Origin: Bufo bufo
Taxonomy: Eukaryota; Chordata; Amphibia; Anura; Bufonidae
NCBI RefSeq assembly: GCF_905171765.1
Contig: NC_053389.1
Span: 780,958,772-781,022,771 of the forward strand
Direction of reading: 5' to 3'
DNA length: 64,000 bases
This document shows positions 33,491 to 45,185 of the stretch, piece after piece. Position numbers and translations under genes: made by a program. The notes under the pieces were generated by a model. It saw only the letters and a program-made list of their open reading frames with translations, was not told the origin of the DNA and ran no database searches. Within the stretch, counting starts at the first letter, position 1. Every line of letters begins with the position of its first letter.

Positions 33491-35059
33491 CAGCATAAGA
33501 CTCCATGACGAGCTACGTTTGGCCCAGTTGAAGCGCAGGAGGTCCGAATATTGCGGCTTCGTTTGTATTATATGGTGGGAGTCCTGTAATCAGACACGGT
33601 ACTGAACCTGTTGATATCAGGATGATATATATACCTTGGTAAGCAATGCATGCGGGGACTAGACATTTAAGGGGGCGTCCCCCGGGTGCTCATCTGTAGC
33701 ATTGGATTTTGTGTGGCTTCTGTAGAAATGTCTGGCCCTTATACATTACACACATATTATATGTAGATCGGACCTGAGCAGCGCCTGATATTACCGTCCT
33801 CTCTGTTTGCTTTCATTAGATCCGTGTAGACCACTTGTCTGCAGCCAGTCGTTGTGAGACTACAACTCCCAGCATGTTGCAGTAAGGACACAGGCTTTAA
33901 ACATACAGAAGATACCCGTTGTGCAGTGCACGGTCACACATATAAGAGTACATGAGAGTAACACACCAGGATGGCGATGTAATGTGTATGGGGGCTGTGG
34001 CAGATGTCATAAGAAGGATTGGGCATGTTGGATTTCAAAATGTCCAATCATTTGTTTTCATGGCCCATTGAGAACACATGAATATATATGCAGGGGGGCG
34101 GGGGGGGGGAGTGGGGGTTGGGTTCAGATGGAATCGTCTGAGTGAGGGCTATTGGATGTGCATGCCACCTTAAGACCCGTCCCTCTCCTGACATGTCTCT
34201 ATCTGCAGGCATCCCCCACGTAATAACAATTCTGGAGCATCTATTTTTGTATCTCTATGTTGTACCATTCCTTTAATTTTCCTGCTAGACGTTATGAATG
34301 AATTACTAGCAGTTTGCAATAAAGGTCCAGCTGGGTGGTACCAGTTGGGGGCTTGTCCCTGCACTGTCGGACACTAGCAGCTTTCCCCCCCCCCAACTGT
34401 TAACATCCAGCTGGACCTTCACTGCAAAGTGCAAGGAATGAATTCATAACTTCTAGCGGGAATAATTCAGGAATGGCGCATCATAGAGTCCTAGGAATAG
34501 ATGCTAGTAGTGATTAAAGGAGAGGGCAGAGGTCCTAACGTATTAGAAGGTTGGTCCATCCCACCAAAATCCCCAGGTTGGACTGAAGTTCATCTACAAT
34601 GTATTTCCTGAGTGTTTTCTTTGAAGATGACCTGATAAGTGAGATGTGAGGAGACGTCTCATCTCTAGCCTGTTGTGTCTGGTGACCGCCTGTCCCATCA
34701 TGTCCTCTCATTAACACTACACTCATTCTTACCTCTCAGGATTATATATTTTTGTAGTCTATTTAAAGCAAGCGTCCTGCTAATTAAAAGGAAAGTATAC
34801 GGCGTGGGTGGCAGATGAGTGTATAGGGGTGGTGGATGGGTGCAGAACTGTGAATGGGTAAGGGGGAGGTTCATGCTGCAGGTGCCCCCATGATCAGCTG
34901 TTAGGTGCCGGCTGTACCCGCTGACTTTAGTGGGACTGGTTGACCACCTAATATGTATGGGGGCCTCCCAACCCTAATGGCAGATGTTGAGAAGATAAAG
35001 GTTGGACTATTGGATTTTATTCACTTGCGTTGTTTTCTTCCTCCGTTCAGGACACATTT
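33491..35059. other. Intronic stretch with one small inverted repeat
   Basis: A ZNF143-like sequence actacaactcccagcatg lies at 33859-33876. Inverted arms at about 34281-34333 and 34409-34463 (gttatgaatgaatt...ccagctgg and complement) mark a small foldback element. No gene supported. Confidence 0.5.
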
Positions 35060-36094
35060 AAGCTCAGCCGGGTGTGTATGTGTGTGGGAGGGTCGGCGAT
35101 GTAAGCTCAGCTGTGTGTGCATGTATGTGGGAGGGTCGGCGATGTAAGCTCAGCCGGGTGTGTATGTATGTGGGAGGGTCGGCGATGTAAGCTCAGCCGG
35201 GTGTGCATGTATGTGGGAGGGTCGGCGATGTAAGCTCAGCCGGGTGTGCATGTATGTGGGAGGGTCGGCGATGTAAGCTCAGCCGGGTGTGCATGTATGT
35301 GGGAGGGTCGGCGATGTAAGCTCAGCCGGGTGTGTATGTATGTGGGAGGGTCGGCAGATGTAAGCTCAGCCAGGTGTACATGTGTGTGGGAGGGTCGGCA
35401 GATGTAAGCTCAGCCAGGTGTACATGTGTGTGGGAGGGTCGGCAGATGTAAGCTCAGCCAGGTGTACATGTGTGTGGGAGGGTCGGCAGATGTAAGCTCA
35501 GCCGGGTGTGTATGTGTGTGGGAGGGTCGGCGATATAAGCTCAGCCGGGTGTGCATGTATGTGGGAGGGTCGGCGATGTAAGCTCAGCCGGGTGTACATG
35601 TATGTGGGAGGGTCGGCAGATGTAAGCTCAGCCAGGTGTACATGTGTGTGGGAGGGTCGGCAGATGTAAGCTCAGCCGGGTGTGTATGTGTGTGGGAGGG
35701 TCGGCGATGTAAGCTCAGCCGGGTGTGCATGTATGTGGGAGGGTCGGCGATGTAAGCTCAGCCGGGTGTGCATGTATGTGGGAGGGTCGGCGATGTAAGC
35801 TCAGCCGGGTGTGTATGTATGTGGGAGGGTCGGCGATGTAAGCTCAGCTGTGTGTATGTATGTGGGAGGGTCGGCAGATGTAAGCTCAGCCGGGTGTGTA
35901 TGTGTGTGGGAGGGTCGGCGATGTAAGCTCAGCCGGGTGTGCATGTATGTGGGAGGGTCGGCGATGTAAGCTCAGCTGTGTGTATGTATGTGGGAGGGTC
36001 GGCGATGTAAGCTCAGCTGTGTGTGTATGTATGTGGGAGGGTCGGCGATGTAAGCTCAACCGGGTGTGCATGTGTGTGGGAGGGTCGGCAGATG
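35060..36094. repeat. 43-44-bp minisatellite
   Basis: About 24 units of gtaagctcagccgggtgtgc, atgtatgtgggagggtcggc and ga. Blocks of gcagatg/acatgtgtgtg variants recur. The 43-base unit changes frame each copy, so only short frames stay open. Confidence 0.96.
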
Positions 36095-36874
36095 TCTACA
36101 TGTCCTTCTCTTCAGGGCTCCCATTCTATTGATCAGTGCAGACCCGTACCTATCTGACATTGGTGGCATGTCCTAGAGATATGTCTGAGATGAGACAACC
36201 CTTTTAAAGAGTTTGCCTCACCGCAGACAACCCCTTTTAAAAAAAGAGCCTCCATGTTGATCATCGATCGACGCAGGTCTGGCTGATTTTGCCATCGGTA
36301 GCCGGGCGTTTTCTCTGCAGTGGCCACTACAGGGGGGGTGAAGTACTACATGACTACATGAGGAGGGTCTCCCTCTGTAATATAATTCATATGCCCTTGT
36401 GGAGCATACAGATAGGGGGCTTTCAGCCACAAGCCCTTGTCGAGGGGTCGCCCTTCTGGAAGCCCCATATATCAGCCAGAGCTGATGGAGCATTTCAGTG
36501 GTCTCCAACCTGTCAGGGCATGCTGGAAGTTGTAGTTTTACACCAGCCTGATGTTGGGCACCAGCATTCCCAGCCTTGACTCCTGCCTGTCTGCTGAGAC
36601 AATTGCTTAGCCTGCAGTTCCAGTAATGTATGTGGTGCTCAGATTATAGTCTGATGGATCAGCCATGCGTCTCGGCTCTGTCCTCTTGGTATTTGTAGCC
36701 CCGTCTGACTATTGTTTGTGTCCCTCTCATTTACATCTCTATGCTGCCGCTTAATTACCTTGTGCACAGCCTCATTGTAGTATTGTCCGGAGGGGGGGGG
36801 GGGCTGTGTGATTATATCTCACGTCTCCTTTTATCCTGGTTCTCGGTCTGTCCTTGGTTTTGTGTGACCACTTT
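36095..36874. other. Intronic stretch, no gene
   Basis: The sequence gggcatgctggaagttgtag at 36517-36536 is the complement of the ZNF143-like repeat seen at 33859. A G-run lies at 36792-36803. No coding frame supported. Confidence 0.4.
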
Positions 36875-38462
36875 AAGGCTGTATTACACTGACCAGCAGA
36901 TGATCGCTCACGAGCCCAATAGCCATCATTTGGCAGTGTAATACTGCCGCCGATTGCAATTCTGATTAGCCTGCATTACATTGAGCAAGCAAGTGTCGGG
37001 ATGGAAGCGTTCCTTCCCGGCAGTCGTCTGCTCGCTAGCGGAGGAGACTGCGCCTATTACATGCAGCGATCTCCTCCGCAGCCTGGGGAGGAGCGAACGC
37101 TATGCCATCGCTTGTCCCCATGCTGTATAGTGGTTGTGTCCCCATGCTGTATAGGGGTTTATGTCCCCATGCTGTATAGTGGTTGTGTCCCCATGCTGTA
37201 TAGGGGTTTATGTCCCCATGCTGTAAAGTGGTTGTGTCCCCATGCTGTATAGTGGTTTATGTCCCCATGCTGTATAGTGGTTGTGTCCCCATGCTGTATA
37301 GTGGTTTGTGTCCCCATGCTGTATAGTGGTTGTGTCCCCATGCTGTATAGTGGTTGTGTCCCCATGCTGTATAGTGGTTGTGTCCCCATGCTGTATAGTG
37401 GTTGTGTCCCCATGCTGTATGGTGGTTTGTGTCCCCATGCTGTATGGTGGTTTGTGTCCCCATTCTGTATGGTGGTTGTGTCCCCATGCTGTATGGTGAT
37501 TTGTGTCCCCATGCTGTATAGTGGTTATGTCCCCATGCTGTATAGTGGTTGTGTCCCCATGCTGTATAGTGGTTGTGTTCCCCTGCTGTATAGTGGTTTA
37601 TGTCCCCATGCTGTATAGTGGTTGTGTCCCCATGCTGTATAGTGGTTGTGTCCCCATGCTGTATAGTGGTTGTGTCCCCATGCTGTATAGTGGTTGTGTC
37701 CCCATGCTGTATAGTGGTTGTGTCCCCATGCTGTATAGTGGTTTGTGTCCCCATGCTGTATGGTGGTTTGTGTCCCCATGCTGTATGGTGGTTTGTGTCC
37801 CCATGCTGTATAGTGGTTTGTGTCCCCATGCTGTATGGTGGTTGTGTCCCCATTCTGTATGGTGGTTGTGTCCCCATGCTGTATGGTGGTTGTGTCCCCA
37901 TTCTGTATGGTGGTTTGTGTCCCCATGCTGTATGGTGGTTTGTGTCCCCATGCTGTATAGTGGTTTGTGTCACCATGCTGTATGGTGGTTTGTGTCCCCA
38001 TGCTGTATGGTGGTTGTGTCCCCATTCTGTATGGTGGTTGTGTCCCCATGCTGTATGGTGATTTGTGTCCCCATGCTGTATGGTGGTTTGTGTCCCCATG
38101 CTGTATAGTGGTTGTGTCCCCATGCTGTATAGTGGTTGTGTCCCCCTGCTGTATAGTGGTTTATGTCCCCATGCTGTATAGTGGTTGTGTCCCCATGCTG
38201 TATAGTGGTTGTGTCCCCATGCTGTATAGTGGTTGTGTCCCCATGCTGTATAGTGGTTGTGTCCCCATGCTGTATAGTGGATTAGACACCACAATCTGCC
38301 CCCTTTCAACGAGAATCTTTTAGCATGTCAAAAAATTTGGATTGCCTGATAATTGAGTGTTTTCTCCTTCATTGGGCAATCGGCGGCAGTATTACACTGC
38401 CAGATGATTGCTAACGTTAGTGATTATCTGCCGAAAAATGTGTAGTGTGATACAGGCTTAAA
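36875..38462. mobile_element. MITE whose interior has expanded into a minisatellite
   Basis: The left end taaggctgtattacactgac at 36875 and the complement of gtgtagtgtgatacaggctta ending near 38460 are inverted repeats. Pairing continues inward (cagtgtaatactgccgccgattg at 36938 against its complement at 38376-38398). Between the arms lies the 24-bp array. A second related copy follows at about 38470-38670, with atggggacaagcgatggcat matching the complement of the array's left border. Confidence 0.8.
37117..38281. repeat. 24-25-bp minisatellite inside the MITE
   Basis: About 48 units of tgtccccatgctgtatagtg plus gttg, gtttg or gttta. Variants have tatggtgg and cattctg. The first unit grows out of MITE sequence cgcttgtccccatgctgtat. 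The mixture of 24- and 25-base units keeps some frames open on both strands (up to 350 codons on the minus strand). These are artefacts. Confidence 0.97.
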
Positions 38463-38760
38463 ATATCATCATTTGCCGGCGGCAGATTGTGCCGTGTAAT
38501 CACGATCTGCTATCGGCAAACAAAGAGTGTGTATGGGGACAAGCGATGGCATTAGCGATCTCTCCTCCCCATACTGTGGAGGAGATCGCTGCGAGTAATA
38601 GCAGCGGTCTCCTCCACCGACGAGCAGGTGACGGAACGCTTCATCTGCACATGTAATATTAGCAGATTGTTAGGCCGTGGTGACGGAGCTTCTGGATCTT
38701 GTCAAGCTCCGGGTTATAGCATCATCAAACAGTAAAAAACTCATCGGCTGATCCCACCTC

Positions 38761-38881
38761 AGCTGTGGACTTTTCTTCTGGGAGTTCTCCATGTCTAGTT
38801 TGATGGGGGTTTTTTTGTGCTCAGCTGTGGACTTTTCTTCTGGGAGGTCTCCATGTCTAGTTTGATGGGGGGTTTTTGTGC
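38761..38881 (+). repeat. 60-bp tandem duplication just before the LPAR2 splice acceptor
   Basis: The stretch starting cagctgtggacttttcttct (38760) is repeated from 38822. It differs by a base or two and by the length of a T/G run. The second copy ends about 28 bases before the AG at 38908-38909. Confidence 0.9.
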
Positions 38882-38929
38882 ACTTTTAAATTCTCCTTTT
38901 TCTTTCCAGGATTTAACGACCCCCTTAAA

Positions 38930-39662
38930 ATGAAGCAGTGTTACTTTAATGAAAGTATCGGCTTCTTCTACAACAAGAGCGGGAAAGACTTGACAACAGA
39001 ATGGAGGCCGAAGGACAGCCTGGTGGTCGGCCTGGGACTTACTGTGTGCGTCTTTGTACTTTTCACCAACATACTGGTCATTACGGCCATCATAATAAAC
39101 AGGAGGTTCCACTATCCCATCTACTATCTTTTGGGGAACTTAGCGGCTGCAGATCTATTTGCCGGAGTAGCCTACACTTATCTCATGTTCCATACCGGCC
39201 CACGGACTTCCAGCCTAACGCTGAAAACCTGGCTCCTCCGGCAAAGTTTACTAGATACCAGCCTCACCGCCTCAGTGGCCAATCTGTTGGCCATAGCCGT
39301 AGAGCGGCACCAGACGGTCTTTGCCATGCAGCTCCACAGCAAGATGTCCAACCAACGCGTCTGCATCCTCATCGCCTGCATCTGGCTCACGGCTTTGCTG
39401 CTGGGACTCATCCCGTCCTTTGGGTGGCACTGTATTTGTAACATTGAGACTTGCTCGCGAATGGCCCCGCTGTACAGCCGGAGTTATCTTATCTTCTGGG
39501 CGGTATCCAACCTGGTGGCATTTCTCATTATGATGGTGGTATACTTGCATATCTTTGTGTACGTCAAGAGGAGGATGACCAGGATGTCCAGGCACACATC
39601 GTTCCATCCCAAGTACCGGGAGACCATGATCAACCTGATGAAGACCGTCTTTATCATATTGA
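38930..39662 (+). CDS. LPAR2: Lysophosphatidic acid receptor 2, coding exon 1 (residues 1-244 and first base of codon 245)
   Basis: A class A GPCR for lysophosphatidic acid at the plasma membrane, coupling in known homologues to Gi, Gq and G12/13. The exon starts at the acceptor before 38910 (ttctttccag|G). Met at 38930 precedes QCYFNES, aligned with the LPA2 N-terminus. Visible features are N-glycosylation sites at Asn7 and Asn15 and WRPKD at 25-29. TM1 lies at about 31-55, TM2 66-88, TM3 102-124, TM4 143-163, TM5 187-210, and TM6 starts at about 237. Arg104-Gln105 in LLRQSLLDTS match the lipid-headgroup contacts of LPA1-3. ERH at 125-127 replaces DRY, as usual in this group. The donor TTGA|GTAAGT after 39662 is phase 1 in TM6, the conserved LPAR1/2/3 position. 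LPAR2 is preferred over LPAR1 and LPAR3 by the N-terminus and the C-terminal tail in the next exon. Confidence 0.96.
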
Positions 39663-40382
39663 GTAAGTACTATGAGATATATTTCTGTGGGAGATCTACC
39701 TGACTTTTCCAAAAATTTGCATCTGTTTTCTTGTTGTCTTGCATCCGTTTTTACGGCCGTTAAAGCCAGCCATTAAAAGTGTCTCTTCCACTTGGACACA
39801 CAGAGGCATTCGCCCCTCTCTATAAACAGATATATTTTTGATCCGGATCTGTTAGACTTATTCATTGAAATACCGGATCCGTCTTAACGGTATCATCCGG
39901 AATAACGGATCCGGTATTTAATTTTTTCAAAGCTAGAAAGTACTGCGCAGACCGGAAGACCGGATACGGCGATGCAGCAATTTCTGTAACACTTGGTACC
40001 GGATCCGGCATTAATACATTTCAATGGAAAAACCATTAAAAACAGTCATGTAATTAGTTCTGAAAATGGCCGCCACATGACCGTTTCTCGCTGTGGATGT
40101 GGCCTTAGTGAGAGTGGAAACTTATTGCATAGAGTGTCTCTCACTTTGGAGGAGCTCATCCGTCCTGCATTACACAGACAACCCATCGATGCGGATGGAC
40201 ATTGTGTAAAGCTTCTTTTGTCCTGTAGTTGGTGCTGCAGGGTAATTGAACACTTACTGCCATGTTTCCTCACATATTAAAGCTGATCGCCGGGGGTTTC
40301 AGCAGGAGGACACTTTCTGATCAGTCTGGTCAAGGGATTCTTCCAACAAAGTAGGAATTGTCCAAAGCAGAGAACCCCTTAA
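39663..40382. other. Start of LPAR2 intron 2, MITE-like sequence
   Basis: ccggatccg-rich sequence at about 39840-40020 resembles the elements at 17258 and 41345. No gene. Confidence 0.5.
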
Positions 40383-40624
40383 GTCTAGGTCTACACGACG
40401 ACATGTGTCGCTCGACAATAAGTTGCGCAACACATAGGGCACAACTACACTGCAATGTCGCGCGACAATTTTTATACTGGTAGTCTATGGTGTCGCACTG
40501 CGACATACTGCGACGCGACATCTTGAATGGGTTTTTTGCGACTGCGACACCATAGACTACTATTGTTGCGCGACATTGATGCGACAAAATGTTGCGCAAC
40601 AAATGTTGTTGTGTAGTTCTAGCC
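40383..40624. mobile_element. 242-bp MITE with TTAA duplication
   Basis: Flanked by TTAA at 40379-40382 and 40625-40628. The ends gtctaggtctacacgacgac and the complement of gttgttgtgtagttctagcc pair. The interior is almost wholly palindromic and rich in gcgacat and gttgcgc words, folding about 40500-40520. Confidence 0.85.
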
Positions 40625-40628
40625 TTAA

Positions 40629-41344
40629 GGTTAATGACCTCTATTTAATCTACCCGTTGACCAGGATTTGTCCTCGATGCTTCTCAAACTCTGCTGACCC
40701 AGATGCATACAATGGTCGCAGTGGCCTGTGCTTTCGTTGGCAGCCATATTGTCCCTAAGGATGTACAGTAAAGAGCGTTGTTATGACCCTGATGCATCTA
40801 CATTCCTAAGCAGTGACCTGGTTGAGGTATGGGTATCAGTCTGACGGATAGCCGCAGCTTATGGATTCAGATGAGCTCTGTCACACGTGTAATCGCTGCA
40901 AGAATTGCTCAGCCCACGTCATGGAGGGTGTGGTGGACGCCAAGGATGATGTTATCTGAGGTGTGTGCATTCATCATCCAGTAATGCTCCGCACATCATG
41001 GTGAGGCATCGCTCCACACATGCCAGAACCTCTGCAGCCTTCCTCTTGATATTCGGCATCAGCGTTTGTCCTCCTGACATAGTGGAGGAAGGACGTGCTA
41101 TGGTCAGCCATGTCCTCCAGGTATAACAGAGGTCTAAATGTTTGTTAGCTTGAGAGTCCCACTGAAGTATTCCAAGTGGTAAGGCATATTAGTGAAGGTA
41201 CTCTTTCCACAGCTCACTGGGGGTGATCTGTGAACTGGGAACCCCACTGATTTCTAGGGTGAAGGAACCAGTGCATAACAGTCCCATAGATACATAGAAG
41301 ACTCATTGACCAAGCCCCAAAGGTCTTTGAGCCAAGGAGACTCT
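40629..41344. other. Intronic stretch, no gene
   Basis: No gene or repeat recognised. Confidence 0.4.
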
Positions 41345-42088
41345 GCACTAAGGCTCCGGATCCGGCGTGTACTCCACTTGCCGGAATTACACTCCGGAAA
41401 AACGCAAGTGAACTGAAAGCATTTGAAGACGTCTTCCAAATGCTTTCAGTGTTACTATGGCAGCCAGGACGCTATTAAAGTCCTGGTTGCCATAGTAGGA
41501 GCGGGGAGCGGGGGAGCAGTATACTTACAGTCCGTGCGGCTCCCGGGGCGCTCCAGAATGACGTCAGAGCGCCCCATGCGCATGGATGACGTGATCCATG
41601 CGATCACATGATCCATGCGCTTGGGGCGCCCTGACGTCACTCTGGAGCGCCCGGGCAGCCGCACGGAAGGTAAGTATACTGCTCCCCCGCTCCCCACTAC
41701 ACTTTACCATGGCTGCCAGGACTTTAGCGTCCCGGCAGCCATGGTAACCATTCAGAAAAAGCTAAATGTCGTGTCCGGCAATGCGCTGAAACGACGTTTA
41801 GCTTAAGGCCGGATCAATGCCTTTCAATGGGCATTAATTCCGGATCCGGCCTTGCGGCAAGTGTTCCGGATTTTTGGCCGGAGCAAAAAGCGCAGCATGC
41901 TGCGGTATTTTCTCCGGCCAAAAAACGTTCCGTTCCGGAACTGAAGACATCCTGATGCATCCTGAACGGATTTCTCTCCATTCAGAATGCATTAGGATAA
42001 AACTGATCAGGAGGATTCTTCCAGCATAGAGCCCCGACGACGGAACTCTATGCCGGAAGAAAAGAACGCAAGTGTGAAAGATTAGGAG
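41345..42088. mobile_element. Composite foldback element with paired CRE octamers
   Basis: The core palindrome at about 41449-41752 folds at about 41600. ctatggcagccaggac pairs with gccaggact...ccatggtaa. ggagcgggggagcagtatac pairs with gtatactgctcccccgctcc. The gggcgctcca pairs with tggagcgccc. Perfect TGACGTCA octamers lie symmetrically at 41559 and 41632. Outer parts are ggatccg-rich and end with cgcaagtgtgaaag near 42079. Confidence 0.75.
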
Positions 42089-43270
42089 ACCACTGAGGGC
42101 TTCTTCACCCGAGAGATTGTGGAGTTCCAGCTCAGTGGTAACGTGACCGGTGATACTATGACATGGGGTCGTCCCATCAGGATGACCTTTGTCAGTATGG
42201 TCCATTGGGACCTCTGGATTTTATAGGCGGAGGGGGCTGTCTGAAGCGTTTGGCACAAGCATGGATAACATGGTCCCACACAATGGTCAGCTCATTGGGT
42301 GGGGAGACATGCATGTTTGCATCATAATCATCAGGATCTGTAGGAAAGAACAAAACACCAAGAAAGATGCCTTCACCAACCTGATTACTAGGTAGAACGT
42401 TATGTTCAATTACCTACCTCAGGGTAGGTGGAACGACCGATAATCCTCCACCCACGCTTCAGGGCATTTTCAGGTTCTTTCCTACAGATCCTGATGATTA
42501 TGATGCAAACATGCATGTCGGGAATAGAGTAGGGAAATATAGGGCTTTGAGCTAGGGACAGGTTCCGGACGGGGTCGCCCTTTTAAGGACGAGTGTCCTG
42601 TGGTGAGGCTGCTCTAACTTATTAGGCTAGGGCCACCACAGGGGCGAATAGGTGTAGTCCAACTACCCCGACAACGAATGGTTATCATAGCCCATGAAAG
42701 AAGCTATCCGTCTCTAATTGGACCTGGGCTGCCATATCAAGGGACCTGTCGCCAGAGTGGTAGGACCACGGTTTATTTAGATCAGTGCCGCCGTGCACTA
42801 GCTGTTTCTATTCACTGATCATTTTTTCTCATGTTTATTTGTATCCTGGTTTATCAAAGGGTGATCTATCTTAGATAATTAATTGATTAAAAGTTACATT
42901 TTAATAACTACAATTGATCACTCCTTTAATACTGACCCTTACATATTGGTGATCCACATTTGAGCATTTGATATCTATCTACTCTGCTGGAACGGAGGGG
43001 CTTGCAAAAGATGAGTCCGTTTTTGCAGGGCGGTCGGACAAACTGTTTGAAGAATTCCCCGCGCGTCCTCGTCTACATACTCTGCACTGTGACAACCTAG
43101 CTCTGGTCAGAAACTTCCTTCCTTTTTATTCCAGGCCGAGAACTGCGGAGTAAAGTATGTCCCTTGCATGGCAGGGCTTGTCATTGTGCCCACAGTGCGC
43201 CCGTGTCCTGCCCGAGAGGGAAGTGCACCGCACTCTGCTTATGTTATTAAGGTGTCAGATTTCAGGAATG
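42089..43270. other. Intronic stretch with a small inverted repeat
   Basis: gacatgcatgtttgcatcat through ctgtaggaaagaac at 42305-42350 pairs with its complement at 42476-42522. No gene supported. Confidence 0.5.
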
Positions 43271-43670
43271 ATTATGCCTCTTCCACGCGAGCGTGACGGG
43301 TGCGTTCAGTGAAACTCGCGCCATTTTGCAAGCAAATTCAGTCAGTTTTGTCTGCGATTGCGTTCAGTTGTGCGATACGTTTTGATGCGTTTTTCACGCG
43401 TGTGATAAAAAACGGAATGTTTGCAAACAACATCCCTTAGCAACCATCAGTGAAAAACGCATCGCACCCGCGCCTGCTTCCGGATTACAATGCGTTTTTC
43501 ACTGAAACCCCATTCACTTCTATGGAGCAAGGGCTGCGTGAAAAACGCAGAATATAGAACACGCTGCGATTATCACGCATCGCAGAACTGATGCGTGAAA
43601 AAAAACGACCCATTGAAAGGAATGGGTCAGGATTCAGTGCGGGTGCTATGCGTGTGAAAGAGGCCTTACA
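43271..43670. mobile_element. MITE copy, gcgtgaaaaacgca family
   Basis: Contains cccattcacttctatggagc, tgcgtgaaaaacgc and cgcatcgcacccgcg words, ending cgggtgctatgcgtgtgaaag near 43661. The same family appears at 51675-51945. Confidence 0.65.
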
Positions 43671-43817
43671 GCGACTCATAATTCATCATGAAGCCACGAT
43701 GCACAGGAGAGAGTGGAGTCAGCGGCATCTGTCAGCAGTTTTGTACCTATGACGCTGGCTGACCTGTTACATGGGCGCTTGGCAGCTGAAGACATCTGTG
43801 TTGGTCCCATGTTCACA

Positions 43818-44104
43818 TGCCCGCAAAAAAATGATGTATTAATATATGCAAATGAGCTTCTAGGAGCAACGGGGGCGGTGCCGTTACACCTAGAGGCTCT
43901 GCTCTCTCTGCAACTGCTGTGCCTTCTGCACTGTGATTGAAAGGACCACGCAGTGTGAATGTGATCCCACCTGGCTCTGTCCATCAAAGTCCAGAGGGCT
44001 GGGCAGTTACAGAGAGAGCAGAGCCTCTAGGTGTAACGGTAACGCCCCCTTTGCTCCTAGAGGCTCATTTGCATATTATAAAACATCATTTTTCTCCCGG
44101 CAGG
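43818..44104. mobile_element. Foldback element, about 287 bp
   Basis: Arms at 43818-43918 and 44001-44104 are reverse complements. They share catatgcaaatgagc, tctaggagcaa, ggtgccgttacacctagagg and ctctgctctctctg. The centre of about 80 bp is unpaired. Confidence 0.8.
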
Positions 44105-45185
44105 TCACTGTGCCTTTAAGCGGCCGATACAGCAATTATTTTTTAAGAAATGGGACCAGCCCCCCGCAGCTGTGACCTGTGTATGTGGGAACTGATAGAC
44201 TATAGAGAGGCGCCCAGGCCGGGGGGGGGGTTAGGGAGGGACACGCTCTTCCCCCGCCAGGCACGGGGCGGTATCCATTGTCCAGCTCCGTCCTCTGAAG
44301 GCATTCTGCTATTATTTTGGTTGCACAAAGCAAACAAGAGGAAAGTGACAACACGGGACTATTACACTTACCCACTAATCCGGATCTTAACCCCAAACCC
44401 CAACCCCTCTTTCCTGGCAGCGCTAGATACGTTTGCAGATGGATTTCTGTAGGGAGAGTAAGCCCCTGTATATGCTGTGTGGTCTCCTGTTCTCTGTTAT
44501 CAGCCACCCCAGACTGGTGAGGGGGCGACTTTATTGTTTTTCAATGCATTTATTGGCAGGTATTGCACTCCCCCCCCGCCCTCCCCACCATGATATGATG
44601 CATGTGTATGTCCCTCATCTTCAGTGGTAAGGACTTCCATCTATATATGTGTATGACCTCTGGACCGCCCGTACCATCTGTATGTGTGGAGCGTCATGCT
44701 GGTGACTGTAGGTGACCACACGATGTCGGCGTCTCAACAGTCCTGCCTTAAAGGGGTTTGTATGGTATTGGTAAACAGCGCCACACGTTTCTACAGGCCA
44801 TGTCTGGTATTGCCGCCACCAGGCACCATTCACAAAGAATGCGGCTGAGCTGTAATACCACTCACAGCCTACGAACAAGAGTGGCGCTCTTTCTGAGAAA
44901 AGAAAGAAGACACGGGGAGATTTACTAACCCTGTAGAGGGTAAGGTTTCAATAGCCTTTTTGTTTGAAACCATTTTTTATTTTATTTATTTTTTTCCAGC
45001 AAATTCACAAACTGTTGCGTCCTCTGTCATCTCCTGCAGCCTTGGTGAGCCTCTAGCTTCATGGTAGGATAAGTCTCAGCGTGCTGCGGTCGCTGTCATC
45101 ATGACACACCAGGAGTTATGTAACCCTATGATCCAGAAGTATTCAGTAATTGCCGTTCAGTTGACCGCTGTGGAAACCTTTAAAG
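44105..45185. other. Intronic stretch, no gene
   Basis: G-run at 44219-44230 and C-run at 44571-44577. No coding frame supported. Confidence 0.4.

Noticed and set aside
37257..38309. 350-codon minus-strand frame of repeated YSMGTQPL
   Set aside because: It follows the 24/25-bp minisatellite and mirrors + strand frames over the same bases.
39272..39712. 146-codon frames on both strands over the first LPAR2 coding exon
   Set aside because: Shadows of the receptor frame, which alone shows a known protein family.
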